From contig NC_068564.1 of the NCBI RefSeq assembly GCF_022201045.2, positions 32,579,001-32,643,000 on the forward strand: a DNA stretch of 64,000 nucleotides, read 5' to 3'. Shown piece after piece: positions 29,053 through 41,303 of the stretch. Each line of letters begins with the position of its first letter. Position 1 is the first letter of the stretch. A program made the translations under genes and the position numbers. The notes beneath the pieces were generated by a model. It worked only from the letters and a program-made list of their open reading frames with translations, ran no database searches and was not told where the DNA came from. The stretch comes from Citrus sinensis. Lineage: Eukaryota; Streptophyta; Magnoliopsida; Sapindales; Rutaceae.

Positions 29053-30024
29053 TTTCTCTACAGATTATCCGGTGAAGAGATTGAATTTAAAAAAAAATTA
29101 AAAAAAAAACGTATTTCATTATACTACTCATTATTTTTCAAAGTATTTAATTTGACGATAAAATTGTACTAATAAAAACGGCTGAAGGTTGGTTCCGTAT
29201 CAAAATATTTAGCTTTTTAGTTTTAGTAAAGACTAAAGAGTTCATTTTCTTTTTATGTTTTTATTCTTTATCAACGTAGTTAAATGGATCATTGTCATTT
29301 CATCATAGACGAGTAAAAAGGACTAAGACTTTAAATTAAAATAAATTATATAAATTAATTAAATATTTTATACTTAAATATCGAGTTGAATTTTATTAAT
29401 TTGAGAATCAACATTACAATACTGTAGTATCTGGAATGTGTGTGGCCTCTCTGCTCTTGTTCATAATTTATAATTTCTAAAAAGTCAGTTCTTGTAGTTT
29501 TATCATTTTACAGGAGCTGATATGAAAGAGACAGGGAGCAATATAAGATTTTTTTTCCCTTCTTCATTTGGCAAGAATGTCATGGATTTTGATCAGAATC
29601 TTTAATTACGTCTCAAAGTCTGAAAATAACCCAAACTTCAATTTTCGTTGAACTTGAAAGTAAAACTTTTGTTTTCTGTTTTCCTCCTTTGGCAAGACAA
29701 TAAAAAAGTTCCACTTTTGTAGGTGAAATGAAAATAAAAGAATTGAATCAATAAAAAAAAGGTTCCACTTTTATAGGTGAAATGAAAATAAAAGAATTGA
29801 ACGTCATTTAATATATATATATATATATAGCTTCAATTTATTTTCTCGAACTTCTTATTTTTATCTAATAATTTTTACAAATATGTTTTGTATGTGAGAC
29901 AAATTCTTAGGACTTCCCCGTTAAATTAATGCCGAGTACTGTATTCTCACATTATTAATTCATTAACAGTTTGAAAAACCAGCACCTAAGATAAAAAATT
30001 ATTTAACTTATGCTTTCAAGAATA
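29053..30024. other. AT-rich spacer with a 54-bp tandem duplication
   Basis: No gene seen. The block starting gttccacttttgtaggtgaa at 29708 is repeated at 29762 with one difference over ~40 bp, giving two tandem copies with a 54-bp period. An (AT)n run lies near 29812-29829. Confidence 0.55.
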
Positions 30025-30639
30025 GGGTAAATATTTGTTTACTTCTTATATTTTGGTTTAGGTATTCGTTTAATCCCTATATTTTTTAAAGTACCTCAAA
30101 ACAGTCTTGTAGTTAATTATATTATATTTTTTTTATCCTTGTTTTTTCTTTATTTTACAATAAATAATATTATTGACATTAGTTAATTTATCTATAAAAG
30201 TTTAAATAGTAAATTAACCAATAAATATTAATATGAAAGAACTATTATTTTTTAAGACCCATGCAACTTAACTTACTAATAATTTATTTATAAATACATT
30301 ATTATCAGCCAACTTAAAACAATGCAATGTTTAATATCCTTGCAATAATTTTAATAATAGTTATTTTATAAAAAATTTACCAAATTAATCCTAAAAGTAA
30401 AATAATAACTTAAAAGTTTGTGGAAATTTTTATGTTATTTTTAAGGCTAATTAGATAAATTAACAATTTTTTTTCATTAATATCCGTGGGAAGGCAAGGA
30501 TATTATTGTAAAAGGAAAGAAAGACAAGGATACGAGCATAACATATTTAACAACAAAGGTGTTTTGAAGTAATTTTTAAATCATAGAGACTAAATGGATT
30601 CTTAAGTTAAGATATAATGATTAAACGAGTATTTACACC
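30025..30639. mobile_element. MITE-like element with long imperfect terminal inverted repeats
   Basis: The left end (GGTAAATATTTGTTTACTTC, then GTTTAATCCCTATATTTTT and CCTCAAAACAGTCTTGT) matches the reverse complement of the right end (GGTGTAAATACTCGTTTAAT, then TTTAGTCTCTATGATTT and CTTCAAAACACCTTTGT). The repeat arms are roughly 90 bp with mismatches. There is no coding content. I could not find a perfect target duplication. The long arms suggest a Mutator-type MITE. Confidence 0.6.
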
Positions 30640-30703
30640 AAATAATATATTTATAAAATAACATTATTCTTGAATTGAGATTCAATACCATTTCTTCTAA
30701 ATA

Positions 30704-31245
30704 CAGTAAAACATCTCTACAGTGATACAATTATGTTGGAATAACCTTCATATAACTATAAAAATTATGATCTCAATTTGAGCTAATTATAAATAAGAGT
30801 AAACTCTATATTTTAATAAGTTATAAATCATGTCTTAAATTAACCTACCTCTATATAGTAATAATTATTTGTATATTACAAAAAAAATGTCATATACTAT
30901 ATTAAAATAATTTGCCTCCTCGTAGTACAGTTAGACAATGAGAAAAAATATTAGAGATAATACAAATGTTTTGAGACTTTTAATATAGTTTTACATATTT
31001 TCAACAATACATAAATGATAAATCTATATACTAATTTTTTTGAAAGTAATTTATCACTTTTATTAATATCTATATAGTGAATTTGACATGATTCATTTAT
31101 TTATGTAGTGAAACAATAATTTTTATAACTATATCACTTACATTAAAGATAATTAAGTCAAAATAATAATTTTAATAACTATATTTTGATTAAATTATAA
31201 CCTCTATATACTAATAAAATTAATTTAGATCTACGTTATGATTTC
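30704..31245. repeat. Dispersed AT-rich repeat, copy A
   Basis: Shares many blocks in the same order with 32831-33352: catctctacagtgata / tttctttatagtgata, ttatgatctcaat, agttataaata and taataagttataa. Divergence is considerable. Both copies begin with a CTCTAYAGTGATA-like end, which suggests an old MITE family. Confidence 0.5.
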
Positions 31246-32830
31246 CTCCAACGAAACGAGTCTTTATCATTCGGCGAAGTCCTCAAGTGGAATTCCGTTA
31301 TATTTTATTAGTAAACTTCAATAAAATTATTTTATATTTACCAACCGAAAGTTTATTTTTTAGCTGATTAAAATTTGTTTTCTTGCCACGTACTTCGACT
31401 CAAATCTCGACACTTATCGGACAGGTCACCAATCTTTAGCTTTAAACAGTGAAGCAGATATGATATTTATTTTCAATTTTCTATTATTATCCCATGACAT
31501 AATAATAAGGGCAGAAAATACGCGGTTTCCGAAAATACCCTCCATAAGAAAACAAAAGAATGAGGGAGCAAATCAGAAAACGCAACACGGTTTGCCGACC
31601 CATCACCTGTCTCCCGCATGTGGCATGCTGACAGTGACTTTTCTTGAATTCTGTGCCAAACTCTTATCAATTGCGAGCTCAAGGGTAGTCTCGTCTTTAT
31701 GAAAAAATCGGAGATAATTACATTTTTAATGCATTAATATGCTAAGTCCGCATATGAGGTGACGTTGTATCCAAACAAACTTACCTGAAATTCTGATCCC
31801 GCCCACCCCCTTTGTTTACTTTGGCCTCGAGTCGCTCAATGTTAACTTCATTCGAATTTGATTCGCTTTCGTGGAGTTAATATCAGTTTTCTTTTTCTTT
31901 TTTTAATAAAAAAAATTTGTTGCTTCAATAGTTGAGTTTCAAGTTTGAATATATAATGATTTTATTTTATCTCACAAGTTGTATTTAGCAATCTCCAACT
32001 TTTATACTAGAATTCTCTTACCATTTGTTTGGTGATTTTTTTTTTTTTCAGGATAAAAGGTGGGGACGAAATTTGCATTAATTTTGTAAAATCTTAAACA
32101 GTGAAATCATAAATGTCGCGTACCCAAAAATATCAATGAACCATGATGTAATACAAAATACTGGTACTGATATTTCATACATATCTAAAAATTTATCAAT
32201 TGGATATCTTATTCTTACTCGACAAACGAATAAGATTTAGTGGAACCCATCTGGTGGAAGGGCATGGCAATATAGGCGTATAATTGGTGGACTTGCCCTA
32301 TTAATTCAATTAATGGCAAAAGTAAAACCAATTAACAATTGCCAATGTGATTTCCCTATATCCTAGCGATTAGCGCATTCATGGAATTAAAGTAGTATCA
32401 TACTTTGCGGCGTGACTATGTTGCACTACATGTAAATAATGCCATTACATTTTTTTTATTAGTAATAATTTTTTAGTATATTTACAATTTATATATTTTT
32501 GGTATATGTATAATTTATATGTTTTTACAAAGTGTATTGTGAAATAATATTATTACTAATAACAAGCAGAACGTGCTAGCGATAATGAAAAATTGTAGAG
32601 ATTATTGCTTGTAAATGCTGTTTTAGAGTAGGACCTGCTTTAATATTTTCATGATTGATAAATATTGGAAATATAAGAAAAAAAAAATCTCAATTCACAT
32701 TTTCAATGGAATTGATACCTAGCTACAAAAACAAAAAAAATCACGAAGCATATTAAATTTCATAATTTTTTTTATCATTTTGAAGACAATTGTTGATAGT
32801 CATAGATATCTAAAATATGGATTTTATATA
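31246..32830. other. Gene-free spacer
   Basis: No recognisable gene. The stretch 31380-31860 is less AT-rich and has open frames on both strands (for example 31460-31702), but none resembles a known protein; it may be part of a lost gene or an old promoter. Confidence 0.35.
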
Positions 32831-33352
32831 GTAAAATTTCTTTATAGTGATAATCGATATAAAAATAACTTAAATGTAGTCATAAAAAATTATGATCTCA
32901 ATAGCTAGTTATAAATAAAACTAAACTTTATATTGTAATAAGTTATAAGGAACTTATTTCTACGTGATAATAATTATCCGCATATTGTAAAAAATATATG
33001 CTATCTTATATCGAATGTTTAAAATTGAATATAATATTTTTCTAAAATTACTTGAAGCAATGATTTATTCTTTAGACTTCTAAAATTAATTTGCATATTC
33101 TCATCACTGCAGAGATTTACATCTCAGTCTTTTAAAATTATATCAATCTCTTATATTAATGTCTATATATAAGATTTGACATGTTCCATAAACTAATTAT
33201 CAATATAACCTATATCTTACTACTATGTCACTTGCACTAAGGGTTACAAAGTCAAAGCAAATTTTTTTTTTAACTATAACTTTATTAAATTATAATCTCC
33301 TCATGTAATAAAATTAGTTTGGTTTTAATATTATGATTATAGAGAGATTTTA
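32831..33352. repeat. Dispersed AT-rich repeat, copy B
   Basis: Related to copy A at 30704-31245. Its ends form an imperfect inverted repeat: TAAAATTTCTTTATAGTGAT on the left and, read inward from the right, TAAAATCTCTCTATAATCAT. The next element starts exactly at its right edge. Confidence 0.5.
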
Positions 33353-34245
33353 TGCTGTGTTTACTTGTTGGAGTGGAAGTGAGGAGTGTGGATTCCTCCC
33401 ACTCCAGCGTTTACTTATTTAAAATGGGAAGAGATTGGGAATCCCACTCCGTGGGCCCCACCCATTTTTTGAGTGGGGAGTGGGAGTGAGACTCTCATTG
33501 GGGGAGGTGGGAGTGGGAATCCACTCCCACCTCTCCCTTTTTTACCCTTTTATTTTTTTAATTTAATATTTTATAATTAATAAAATAAAATAAATAATAT
33601 TATATTTATTTGAATAATATTATTATATTTATTTGAATAATAATATTATATTTAACTAAATAATAATTTGCATTGATTATAAGTTAATATTATTTTAAAA
33701 TAATATTATTATATTAATAGAGAATTAATAAATATAATATTATTATATTTATTTTAAAAATAATAGTACTATATTTATTTAATAATAATAATAATAAATA
33801 GTTTATTCTAATAAAATATTAATTTTGTACTAAATAATATTATATTATTATTTTATATAATAATAAATTTAATATAACTATATTGAATAAAATAAAATAA
33901 GGTTTCATTTTATATTAAAATCAATAATTTATTGTTCATAATTAAGAATATTAATAATTATAATAAATTTATAAATATAATAAAATAAATATTATTCATT
34001 AAATATATATTTTATTAGTTTTGTAATTAAAAACTATAATTTTTTAAATAAGAATAAAATTGTAATTTAAAATTATTTACTCCCAATTCAAGACAAAGTA
34101 AACACATAAATTATATTCTGATCTCTATTCCATACTTCCATTTCAGTGTAAGTAAACAACCTACTCCTACTCCCACTCTACACTCCCAATCTTAAGATTT
34201 ACACTCTTCAGGATTCTCAATCCAATTTAAAAAGTAAACGCTACT
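33353..34245. mobile_element. MITE-like element with GC-rich ends and an AT-rich core
   Basis: The left end TGCTGTGTTTACTT and the right end, read inward, AGTAGCGTTTACTT match at 11 of 14 positions. Both sides are flanked by TTA (33350-33352 and 34246-34248), as for Harbinger-type insertions. The outer 180 bp on the left and 110 bp on the right are rich in ACTCCCACTCC-like motifs, inverted relative to each other. The core (33550-34070) is extremely AT-rich with no coding content. Confidence 0.62.
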
Positions 34246-34492
34246 TTACTGTAGAGTGTAGACTATTGTACTAAAAAAATAATATTGAGAACCCGGCCCG
34301 TTTAAGTAGCCGGGTGTTCAAACCCGAGATCAGGTTCGCCTCAATCTTTCTTCATTTCTGCATCATATTGTCTGTCACTTGACATTGGGTCCCACGTCGG
34401 CACAGACACATGACAACTACGTCTCCTAAACATTATTAAAAATCCCAAAAAACTCGAAGCAAATTAAACCATTTTCCATGGCCAGCAATCAT

Positions 34493-34502
34493 CCACGTGT
34501 CC
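34493..34502. promoter_or_regulatory. G-box/ABRE-like element upstream of the CONSTANS-like gene
   Basis: CCACGTGTCC, about 170 bp before the ATG at 34669. It contains the CACGTG core bound by bZIP and bHLH factors, and a CCAAT follows directly. The function is inferred from the motif and its position only. Confidence 0.5.
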
Positions 34503-34668
34503 AATTACTACTCGTCATCAGGTAGATTTCTCCTTTCTTAATTCTTAGCCAAGAGAACAAAATCCAAAAATCAAAAACCAAACATCTCAAAAACTAGTCT
34601 TTGCATTCCTCCACGTTTACTCCGGAGACCAAAACTCAAAGAAAGAAAGAAAGAGGCTTTATTTAGTA

Positions 34669-35946
34669 ATGCCCATGGGAATTGAATTACATAGCGTGAA
34701 GGTTATTTCCGGCGGGTGGAGCGTGGCGGCGAAGCCATGCGACACTTGCAAAGCGGCGGCGGCGGCTGTTTTCTGCAGAGTTGACTCTGCTTTCCTATGC
34801 CTGAACTGCGATTTAAGAATCCACAATTGCATGAACAAACACGCGCGTGTCTGGATGTGCGAGGTCTGCGAGCAGGCCCCTGCGGCTGTCACGTGTAAGG
34901 CTGATGCGGCTGCCTTGTGTGTCACGTGCGACAATGATATCCACTCTGCCAACCCTTTAGCCCGGCGCCATGAACGCCTCCCTATTGAGCCGTTCTTCGA
35001 CTCGGCTGACTCGATTGTCAAGTCGTCGGCTTTTAACTTCCTGGTTCCGAGTGATCAAAATGGCGGCTCAGAGTTTACTGGCGCCAGTGAACACGACGGC
35101 GTGGACTCTGCTTCCTGGCTGATTCCGAATTCGAAACCTGGAATTGAAAACGCGGGTGAAATGAAATCCGGGGATATGTTTTTCATCGATCCGTTTATTG
35201 ATTTGAATGATTTTGATTATCCGAATTCATTTCAGAATCATCATAGCGCTGGCATGGACAGTGTTGTGCCTGTTCAAACAACTAAACCGGAACCAATTCC
35301 AGCTCAAGCTGCAGCTCCAATTCCTTTGATCAACAATGAAAATTGCTTCGATATCGATTTCTGTAGATCCAAGCTCTCTTCATTCAACTACCAAAGCCAA
35401 AGTGTAATTATCAAACTCAAAGCCACAATTTTCCTTTTTTTTTTTTGTTTTCCGTCTTTAATCCGCTGCTGCTGCTGCTATGAAATAAAATTAAATAAAA
35501 GCACAACAGTTACAAACATACTCTAATTTTATTCAATTATATGGTTTCAGGTTTCATCGTCATCTCTTGATGTTGGAGTAGTTCCAGATGGGAACTCGAT
35601 GTCCGATATTTCGTACACATTTGGCCGAAATATGAGCACTGGGTCCGGCGCCGATCCAAGCGTCACCGTATCGGCTCCTGGTGCTAACCAGGCAAGTCAA
35701 CTTTGTGGGATCGACCGAGAAGCTAGAGTTTTGCGTTACAGGGAGAAGAGAAAGAACCGTAAATTTGAGAAAACTATTCGTTATCATTCACGTAAAGCTT
35801 ACGCCGAAACTAGACCAAGAATCAAGGGCCGGTTCGCGAAAAGAGCCGAGGCTGACTCCGAAGTTGACCGGCTTTACAAATCTGCAGCTTCAGCCGCTGG
35901 TGCCTACTTGGCCGATTCTCAATACGGCGTCGTTCCCTCGTTTTGA
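34669..35946 (+). CDS. COL5: CONSTANS-like B-box/CCT protein (group I, COL4/COL5 type)
   Basis: A nuclear transcriptional regulator of the group linked to light signalling and flowering. Two exons (34669-35403 and 35551-35946) give 376 residues. Two tandem B-box zinc fingers lie near residues 22-106: the first begins [13 protein letters not shown], the second [13 protein letters not shown] and ends [16 protein letters not shown]. The middle region has the conserved [16 protein letters not shown] block. The CCT domain is at about 300-343 ([20 protein letters not shown], then [11 protein letters not shown]). The C-terminus QYGVVPSF is typical of COL3-5, and VVPDG is the group's other short motif. 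The second ATG at 34675 is an equally good start. The intron is in the position usual for the group. The gene looks intact; the paralogue number is by resemblance only. Confidence 0.92.
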
Positions 35947-38900
35947 GGAGTAAGAAGCGGAAATTCAGTGTCATGATTCTGTCCTTCTGGGCGTATTTGC
36001 TAAATAATGAAACTAGAATAATCGTACGGTTGGTGTTTAAAAGTTTTTAACATGTGTAAAATAGGGTAACCGGTGGAGTTTAAGCCGTTTGATTGGCAGA
36101 ATTATGATTCTGATTCCTGATGATGATGATGATAAGTCATTAAGATTAACATCACCGAGATTTGTCAGCCCGTGTACTTTTTCTGTAAGGGCCTTCTGTA
36201 ACTCTTACATCTGTTCAGTAAAAATTTTCTCTTTTAATTTTGACTCTCTACTTTATTTTAGTTCTTTCAGACAGGAATCTAATTCTGAATCCCTATTGGC
36301 CGGTCTGTTTTTTAATAATATCTTTAATGCTAAATACCCTTTTGGTGTAATCAAAGGGCGCTGAATTTAGGTGGTTTTTTTTTAATGTTTTATTTGAAAG
36401 TAATAAAATAAGTTTAAAATTCCATTATTAGAAAGGGAGGATGGATATAGTATAAAATTTTGATGGACCTTAGAAGAAAAGATTTTCCAGGAGTTCTGGA
36501 ACTTTCTCTGACAAGACATGGGCTGTTCACGTTAATGACAGATTGGCTTTCCAGGAATGCTATGTATCATCCGCTGAACTTTGATCGCTACAATCATTTT
36601 TGCTTTCTGAGTATCTAAAAGAGGAAATTAATTTTTTTTTCTTTTTAAATTGGTCCCCTGGATCTTGCGATCATAAAGCTAATCCATTTGATATTGTTTG
36701 TTTATATTTTTGGAAATAAAGAAAATTATTTAAAGAAAATAACTATGAGGAATTGAATTAAGTATTGTTGAGATCTAAGAATTGACTTGATGACACTTTT
36801 AAGAATATTAAATAAAATGTAGATGTTTGTGTTGAATTTTATAGATCTTGTGACACATTACATATATGCTCATGTATGGTTAAAATTTAATTATTTATAC
36901 GTTATTATTCAATAACTACAGTTAAAAGACTGTATTTTACTATTTTTAATTCCAAAAATAATTAAAATAAATCCATTTCGTTTGATAAAGTAATGCCCAA
37001 AAAAAAAAAAAAAAAAAAAGCTGACTTGCTTAAAGTGCTTTGAAACTGATAATCAAGATAATCTTTAACTGAAACTTATTGCTTTCATGTTGGTAGGACA
37101 CCCTACACATACATACTGGGTCAGTTTAGATTTCTCAGCACTACAACTAAATCTACGAGGACCAGCATCGACGTTACACTAAAGTTGATTTTGACGATTG
37201 AGAATTTGAAAAAAATTTTTGTCATTTTATTATTTTCCTATATATACAAATTTTGGTATTTTTTATACCTTTAGGGGAAAAAATGGGAGAAGAAAAAACA
37301 ACACTGAATGTATCATTATTTTTGTTAGAGACAAACATAAGACATTTAATTATCTAATTTAAAGGACTATTGTATTAGGTGAAGAGACATATCTTACTTA
37401 TATGCACAGTTGAGTTATTAAAGTATTTTGACAGTTAAAGTTTGATTTTAATATCACTTGTTAAAAGTTGTAAGAATATATTCTATTAGATGAAGCAACA
37501 TTTCTAATTACAAGTCTAAAGGATTCTCTCTGACTAATTAATATCTATCGCAACCTAATAGTAATTGAATTAGTGGAGTGTGGAAGGAGGGAGGGAGGGA
37601 GGGAGAACTAAATCTAATAATGCTATTGTTGATGTCAAGTACCTTGAGAGCTGTACTTGCAAGTCAAAGCTCAAAATTAACCTTTCGGGATTCTTTTTTC
37701 CATAACTCTTGTGATATAGCCTCTGTTATTAACAAAAAGTTAAAAAGTGTTGGGTTGCTTGAATGTGTATCAAATAACATATAAATTTTGCTAGATAGAA
37801 ATTTGATTAATTTTGGTTTTTATTATTGGTTGGCAAATGATTTTCTCTTCAACTGAAAATTTTGTACTTTTCTAAATAGATGTAGCAGAACTTCCATGAA
37901 TAAAAAACATTTTATAAACTAGTGCCAAACGAAGAAAAAAATCATCTTACTATGTACACACACAAGCATATAATCAATTTATTAATAATTAATTGATAGA
38001 GCATTTTGTCACTGTATCCTATATTAGCAGAAATTTTAGTATTAAAAAAATTCATATCGAAGTAACCATTAAACAAGATGATGTCGAGTTTCTTAAGATT
38101 ACCATATAAAATTTTCTGAAGATGAGAAATTCACTTTAATAAATATTTTTTTCGTGTTAACGATTATATTACAAATTTCACAATTACAAAAACTTGCTTC
38201 CGGGCATCTTGAGGCAGTTAGATCTTCGCTTTCAGAAACATTTCCTTACCATATTATTTGTGCCCTTTCGAGTGCCCCCGTTACGACGATGCATAAGAGA
38301 TTTCTTTTTTATCTTTTTTTTTTCCTTTCGATTCATGTAATAATTAGAAATTGCAATATCTACAACTAGTGGCTGCAGTTTTCGTTGGGATCATTTTCCA
38401 AGCTCTTGAAAGCAGCCCATACCGATCCAAAACGATCGAAGCAGTTGATGCCTTAGGAAAGCGATGTGGCTGGGTTCTAAGTTTGGAGAAATTCTACAGT
38501 AAGTTTGGTCTACACCGTTTTCCAGAATTAAAAATAATTGGTGCGATATTGGTTTAGGGTTGAGGTTCAATTTCCTAAATGTTTTGCCATATTTGATATA
38601 AAGTTTTAATTGCGGGGACAGTAATATGCATGGAATGTCAATCTTTGCATATCAAGAGTCTGCTAGCTGTTTCCTTAGCCACAATCCACAAGCATAAGTA
38701 TGTCTAATGTTTGATTGAAGTTCTTTTATGTTTGATCATCTCATTTAGGTTTTAATTAATTTTTTTGATCCGATGAGTTTGGTAGAATTCATTTAGTTTA
38801 AGTTCGAAGATGATGAATAATGATGGGTAAGTTGATGAAGCAGGAGTACATAACTGCATTCGAAGGATAAAGACAATAAGTATTTTGTTATAAATTTGTG

Positions 38901-39090
38901 ATGAAACGTTTTTGTCAATAGTTGTTGAAATTTATCCATGCCAAAAAAAAAAAGTCAAATGTGGTAGTATGACTACATGAATTTAAATAAGCCAAAAAAA
39001 AAAAATTCGGTGTAAATTTTGGAGTGATGTAAGAAATTTGGATTCAAATTTGAATAAGGTTTGGGGAGAATTTAATATACGTTTATGATA
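35947..39090. other. Intergenic region after the CONSTANS-like gene
   Basis: The first ~300 bp are presumed 3' UTR. A 21-base poly(A) run lies at 36999-37019. At 38154-38557 two overlapping frames with varied composition occur (one contains FQALESSPYRSKTIEAVDAL), in less AT-rich sequence than their surroundings; I do not recognise them and found no companion exons. Nothing else was seen. Confidence 0.35.
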
Positions 39091-39099
39091 TAAAAAGAA

Positions 39100-40471
39100 G
39101 GGAAAAACACTAATAGATAAATAGACCTCAAATTTTTAGGAAAAGGGATACAAAAATTCCTAAAGTTTAAAAAATGACACTTAAACCCTAATTCATTAAT
39201 AGATCCAGTTTGATTAAATAATTAAAAGATTATTTTAGTACATTCCCTCACAAATCTAGTGAATTTACCTGAAAGTCCTTATCTAAAAATTACAAACTTA
39301 AGACACTAAATCGATTAAACTTAAAACCCTATCAAAAAAATCACAAACCATTAACTCCCTAACTCGCCACACATAGACCTTACCGTGGTTTGTGCCGCCA
39401 CTCGTACCCAGCCGTTGTTCGTGCTGTTGCTTGTGTCCAGTCACTGCTTGCGCCCAGCCAATCATGACGCTGCTCTTGCCATGAAGCTGCTGTTCGTGGC
39501 TTAAAGCCACTGCTGATTAACTTGTTTGATTTCAGAGAAGGCAAACAAATCTGATTAACTTGCATTTTTACAATGCAGAAGAAAATTTCTGCGCAGAAAA
39601 GGGGATCATCATATATGGGATTGCCTTTGACACATATCTAGTTTTTCCTAGTCCTTAGTCTTTATTTAGTTGCTTATCATGTATGTTTTTCTTGTTTCTC
39701 TCCTGCCAATAATCATTAAAGAAAACAATGAATTTGCTTTTTGTTGTGTGATCATATGTTTTGAATCAAGAAGCTACCTCTAATTGTGAGGAGAAAGTTG
39801 AATGTTTCCAAGCAACACAGAAGATTTGTATTGGTGTTTTTGGCTAATGAATATGAATATGAATTTGAGGTAATGAATATCAATAAACAAAACATTTATT
39901 GATAACCTACATAATAAAACTTGTGACTGTGGTGTCTATTAAATTGGATTTTTATAGAATTTGCTTGTTTCTCTCCTGCCAATAATCATTAAAGAAAACA
40001 ATGAATTTGCTTTTTGTTGTGTGATCATATGTTTTGGATTAGGAAGCTACCTCCAACCGTGAGGAGAAAGTTGAACATTTCCAGGCAACACAGAAGATTT
40101 GTATGGGTGCTTTTGGCTAATGAATTTGAATTTGAGGTAATGGATGAGAACAACAAAACATTTATCGTTAACCTACATAATAAAACTTGTGACTGTGGCG
40201 TCTATCAAATTGGATTTTTACTGCAAACTTTCAACCCTTATCAATAAGGGTATATGCGTAATTCTATTAACAATTTATGGGCAAAATGGATAAGTCAATA
40301 TACTCACTAGTATGTTTGAGGGAGATAATGATAATTATTAGTTGAAAATAATTTTTCTGTTCAAATTAAAAAAATCGGTTAATAATTTAGGCTTTAAGTG
40401 TCTTTTTCAAAATATTAGGAGACCTTTTTATTCATTTCTCTAAACGTTGGGGGATGTATCCATTTTTTCCC
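39100..40471. mobile_element. Mutator-like (MULE) element, defective
   Basis: Bounded by GGGAAAAA... and ...TTTTTTCCC and flanked by the perfect 9-bp repeat TAAAAAGAA (39091-39099 and 40472-40480), the size typical for Mutator. The terminal inverted repeats are about 100 bp and diverged: the block GACACTTAAACCCTAATTCA near 39175 matches GACACTTAAAGCCTAAATTA read inward from the right end. Inside, 40014-40247 encodes the C-terminal SWIM region of a MULE transposase (KLNISRQHRRFVWVLLANEF, then VNLHNKTCDCGVYQIG). The rest of the transposase is absent, so the element cannot move itself. A GC-richer stretch at 39360-39510 of unknown origin lies in the left half. Confidence 0.83.
39691..40236 (+). 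repeat. Tandem duplication of the MULE SWIM fragment (273-bp period)
   Basis: The block starting cttgtttctctcctgccaat at 39691 recurs at 39964. Both copies contain the same transposase fragment. The first has lost its frame: the triplet corresponding to the second copy's CAA after GTCTAT is TAA. The second keeps an open frame. Confidence 0.88.
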
Positions 40472-40677
40472 TAAAAAGAAACAAATAAAATTTAAATTTA
40501 ATCGTGTATATGCATAAATCATTTAGTGAAAAATTTCTCCTCATATGGTACTTATTATTATTAGTATTATTATTGAAAGATATTTTTATTAATCAGAAAC
40601 AAAATTAGAAGTACAGAGCAATTCAACTAAAAAATCTTTTGGTTAAACAAGAAGTTCAAAACTGTAAATGCCAATAA

Positions 40678-40702
40678 AAGAAGAAGAAGAAGAAGAAGAA
40701 AA
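40678..40702. repeat. (AAG)n microsatellite
   Basis: Eight AAG units in intergenic sequence. Confidence 0.9.
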
Positions 40703-41303
40703 GTCTCATACAGCTTAAATGTTCTAATTATTTTTCAAATTAAGTAGAGAATTAAACTACATGTGATTTATATATACATATCTGGTCGATCGCATGGAGT
40801 TCAATACATTCATTTCCAATTCTTCCCTTGAATAGACATTGCAAGCAAGATCATTGATCTTCTCTGAACTATAATAATAATAGATCTTGTAGCTACCACT
40901 AAAATTAATCAAATAAAGAAGACCTAAAAAAGGGGGAAAAAAAAAAGAAAATCTTTTGAGATGGTTTCATTGGTGAGTGAAGAACAAGTCGTGGAGATGG
41001 AGATGGAAGAGAAAGGGACGTGAGAAACACAGGTGTCGGGGCTTGGAATGCATGTGACGTAAATTATTGTGAAAAGTGTGGGACCCATCACGAAAGGGAC
41101 ATTGAGTGGGGCCATGTACCTCATCCCCTTCACGTGCGTCACCGCCCCACGCCCCCATCGCCCCGTGGGCTCACTGCGACACGGACCCTTAGCTAGCTCT
41201 CTGACATTGACGTGGTCCTCCTTTTCTTCTTATTTCCCCACTTGCTCTCCTAAACACCATCTGTTTTACCTTTTCATCCACCGGCAAGAGTCAACGGGTC
41301 GAC

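Noticed and set aside
29708-29802. Short tandem repeats considered as a CRISPR-like array
   Set aside because: Only two units, plant nuclear context, no unique spacers of constant length.
34280-34345. GC-rich hairpin-like stretch (CCCGGC...GCCGGG, gttcaaacccgag) resembling a tRNA T-arm
   Set aside because: No acceptor stem, D-arm or anticodon arm can be placed around it.
39298-39565. Minus-strand frames in the MULE (60-70 codons)
   Set aside because: Overlapping frames in different phases with His/Gln-rich low-complexity content and no recognisable domain.
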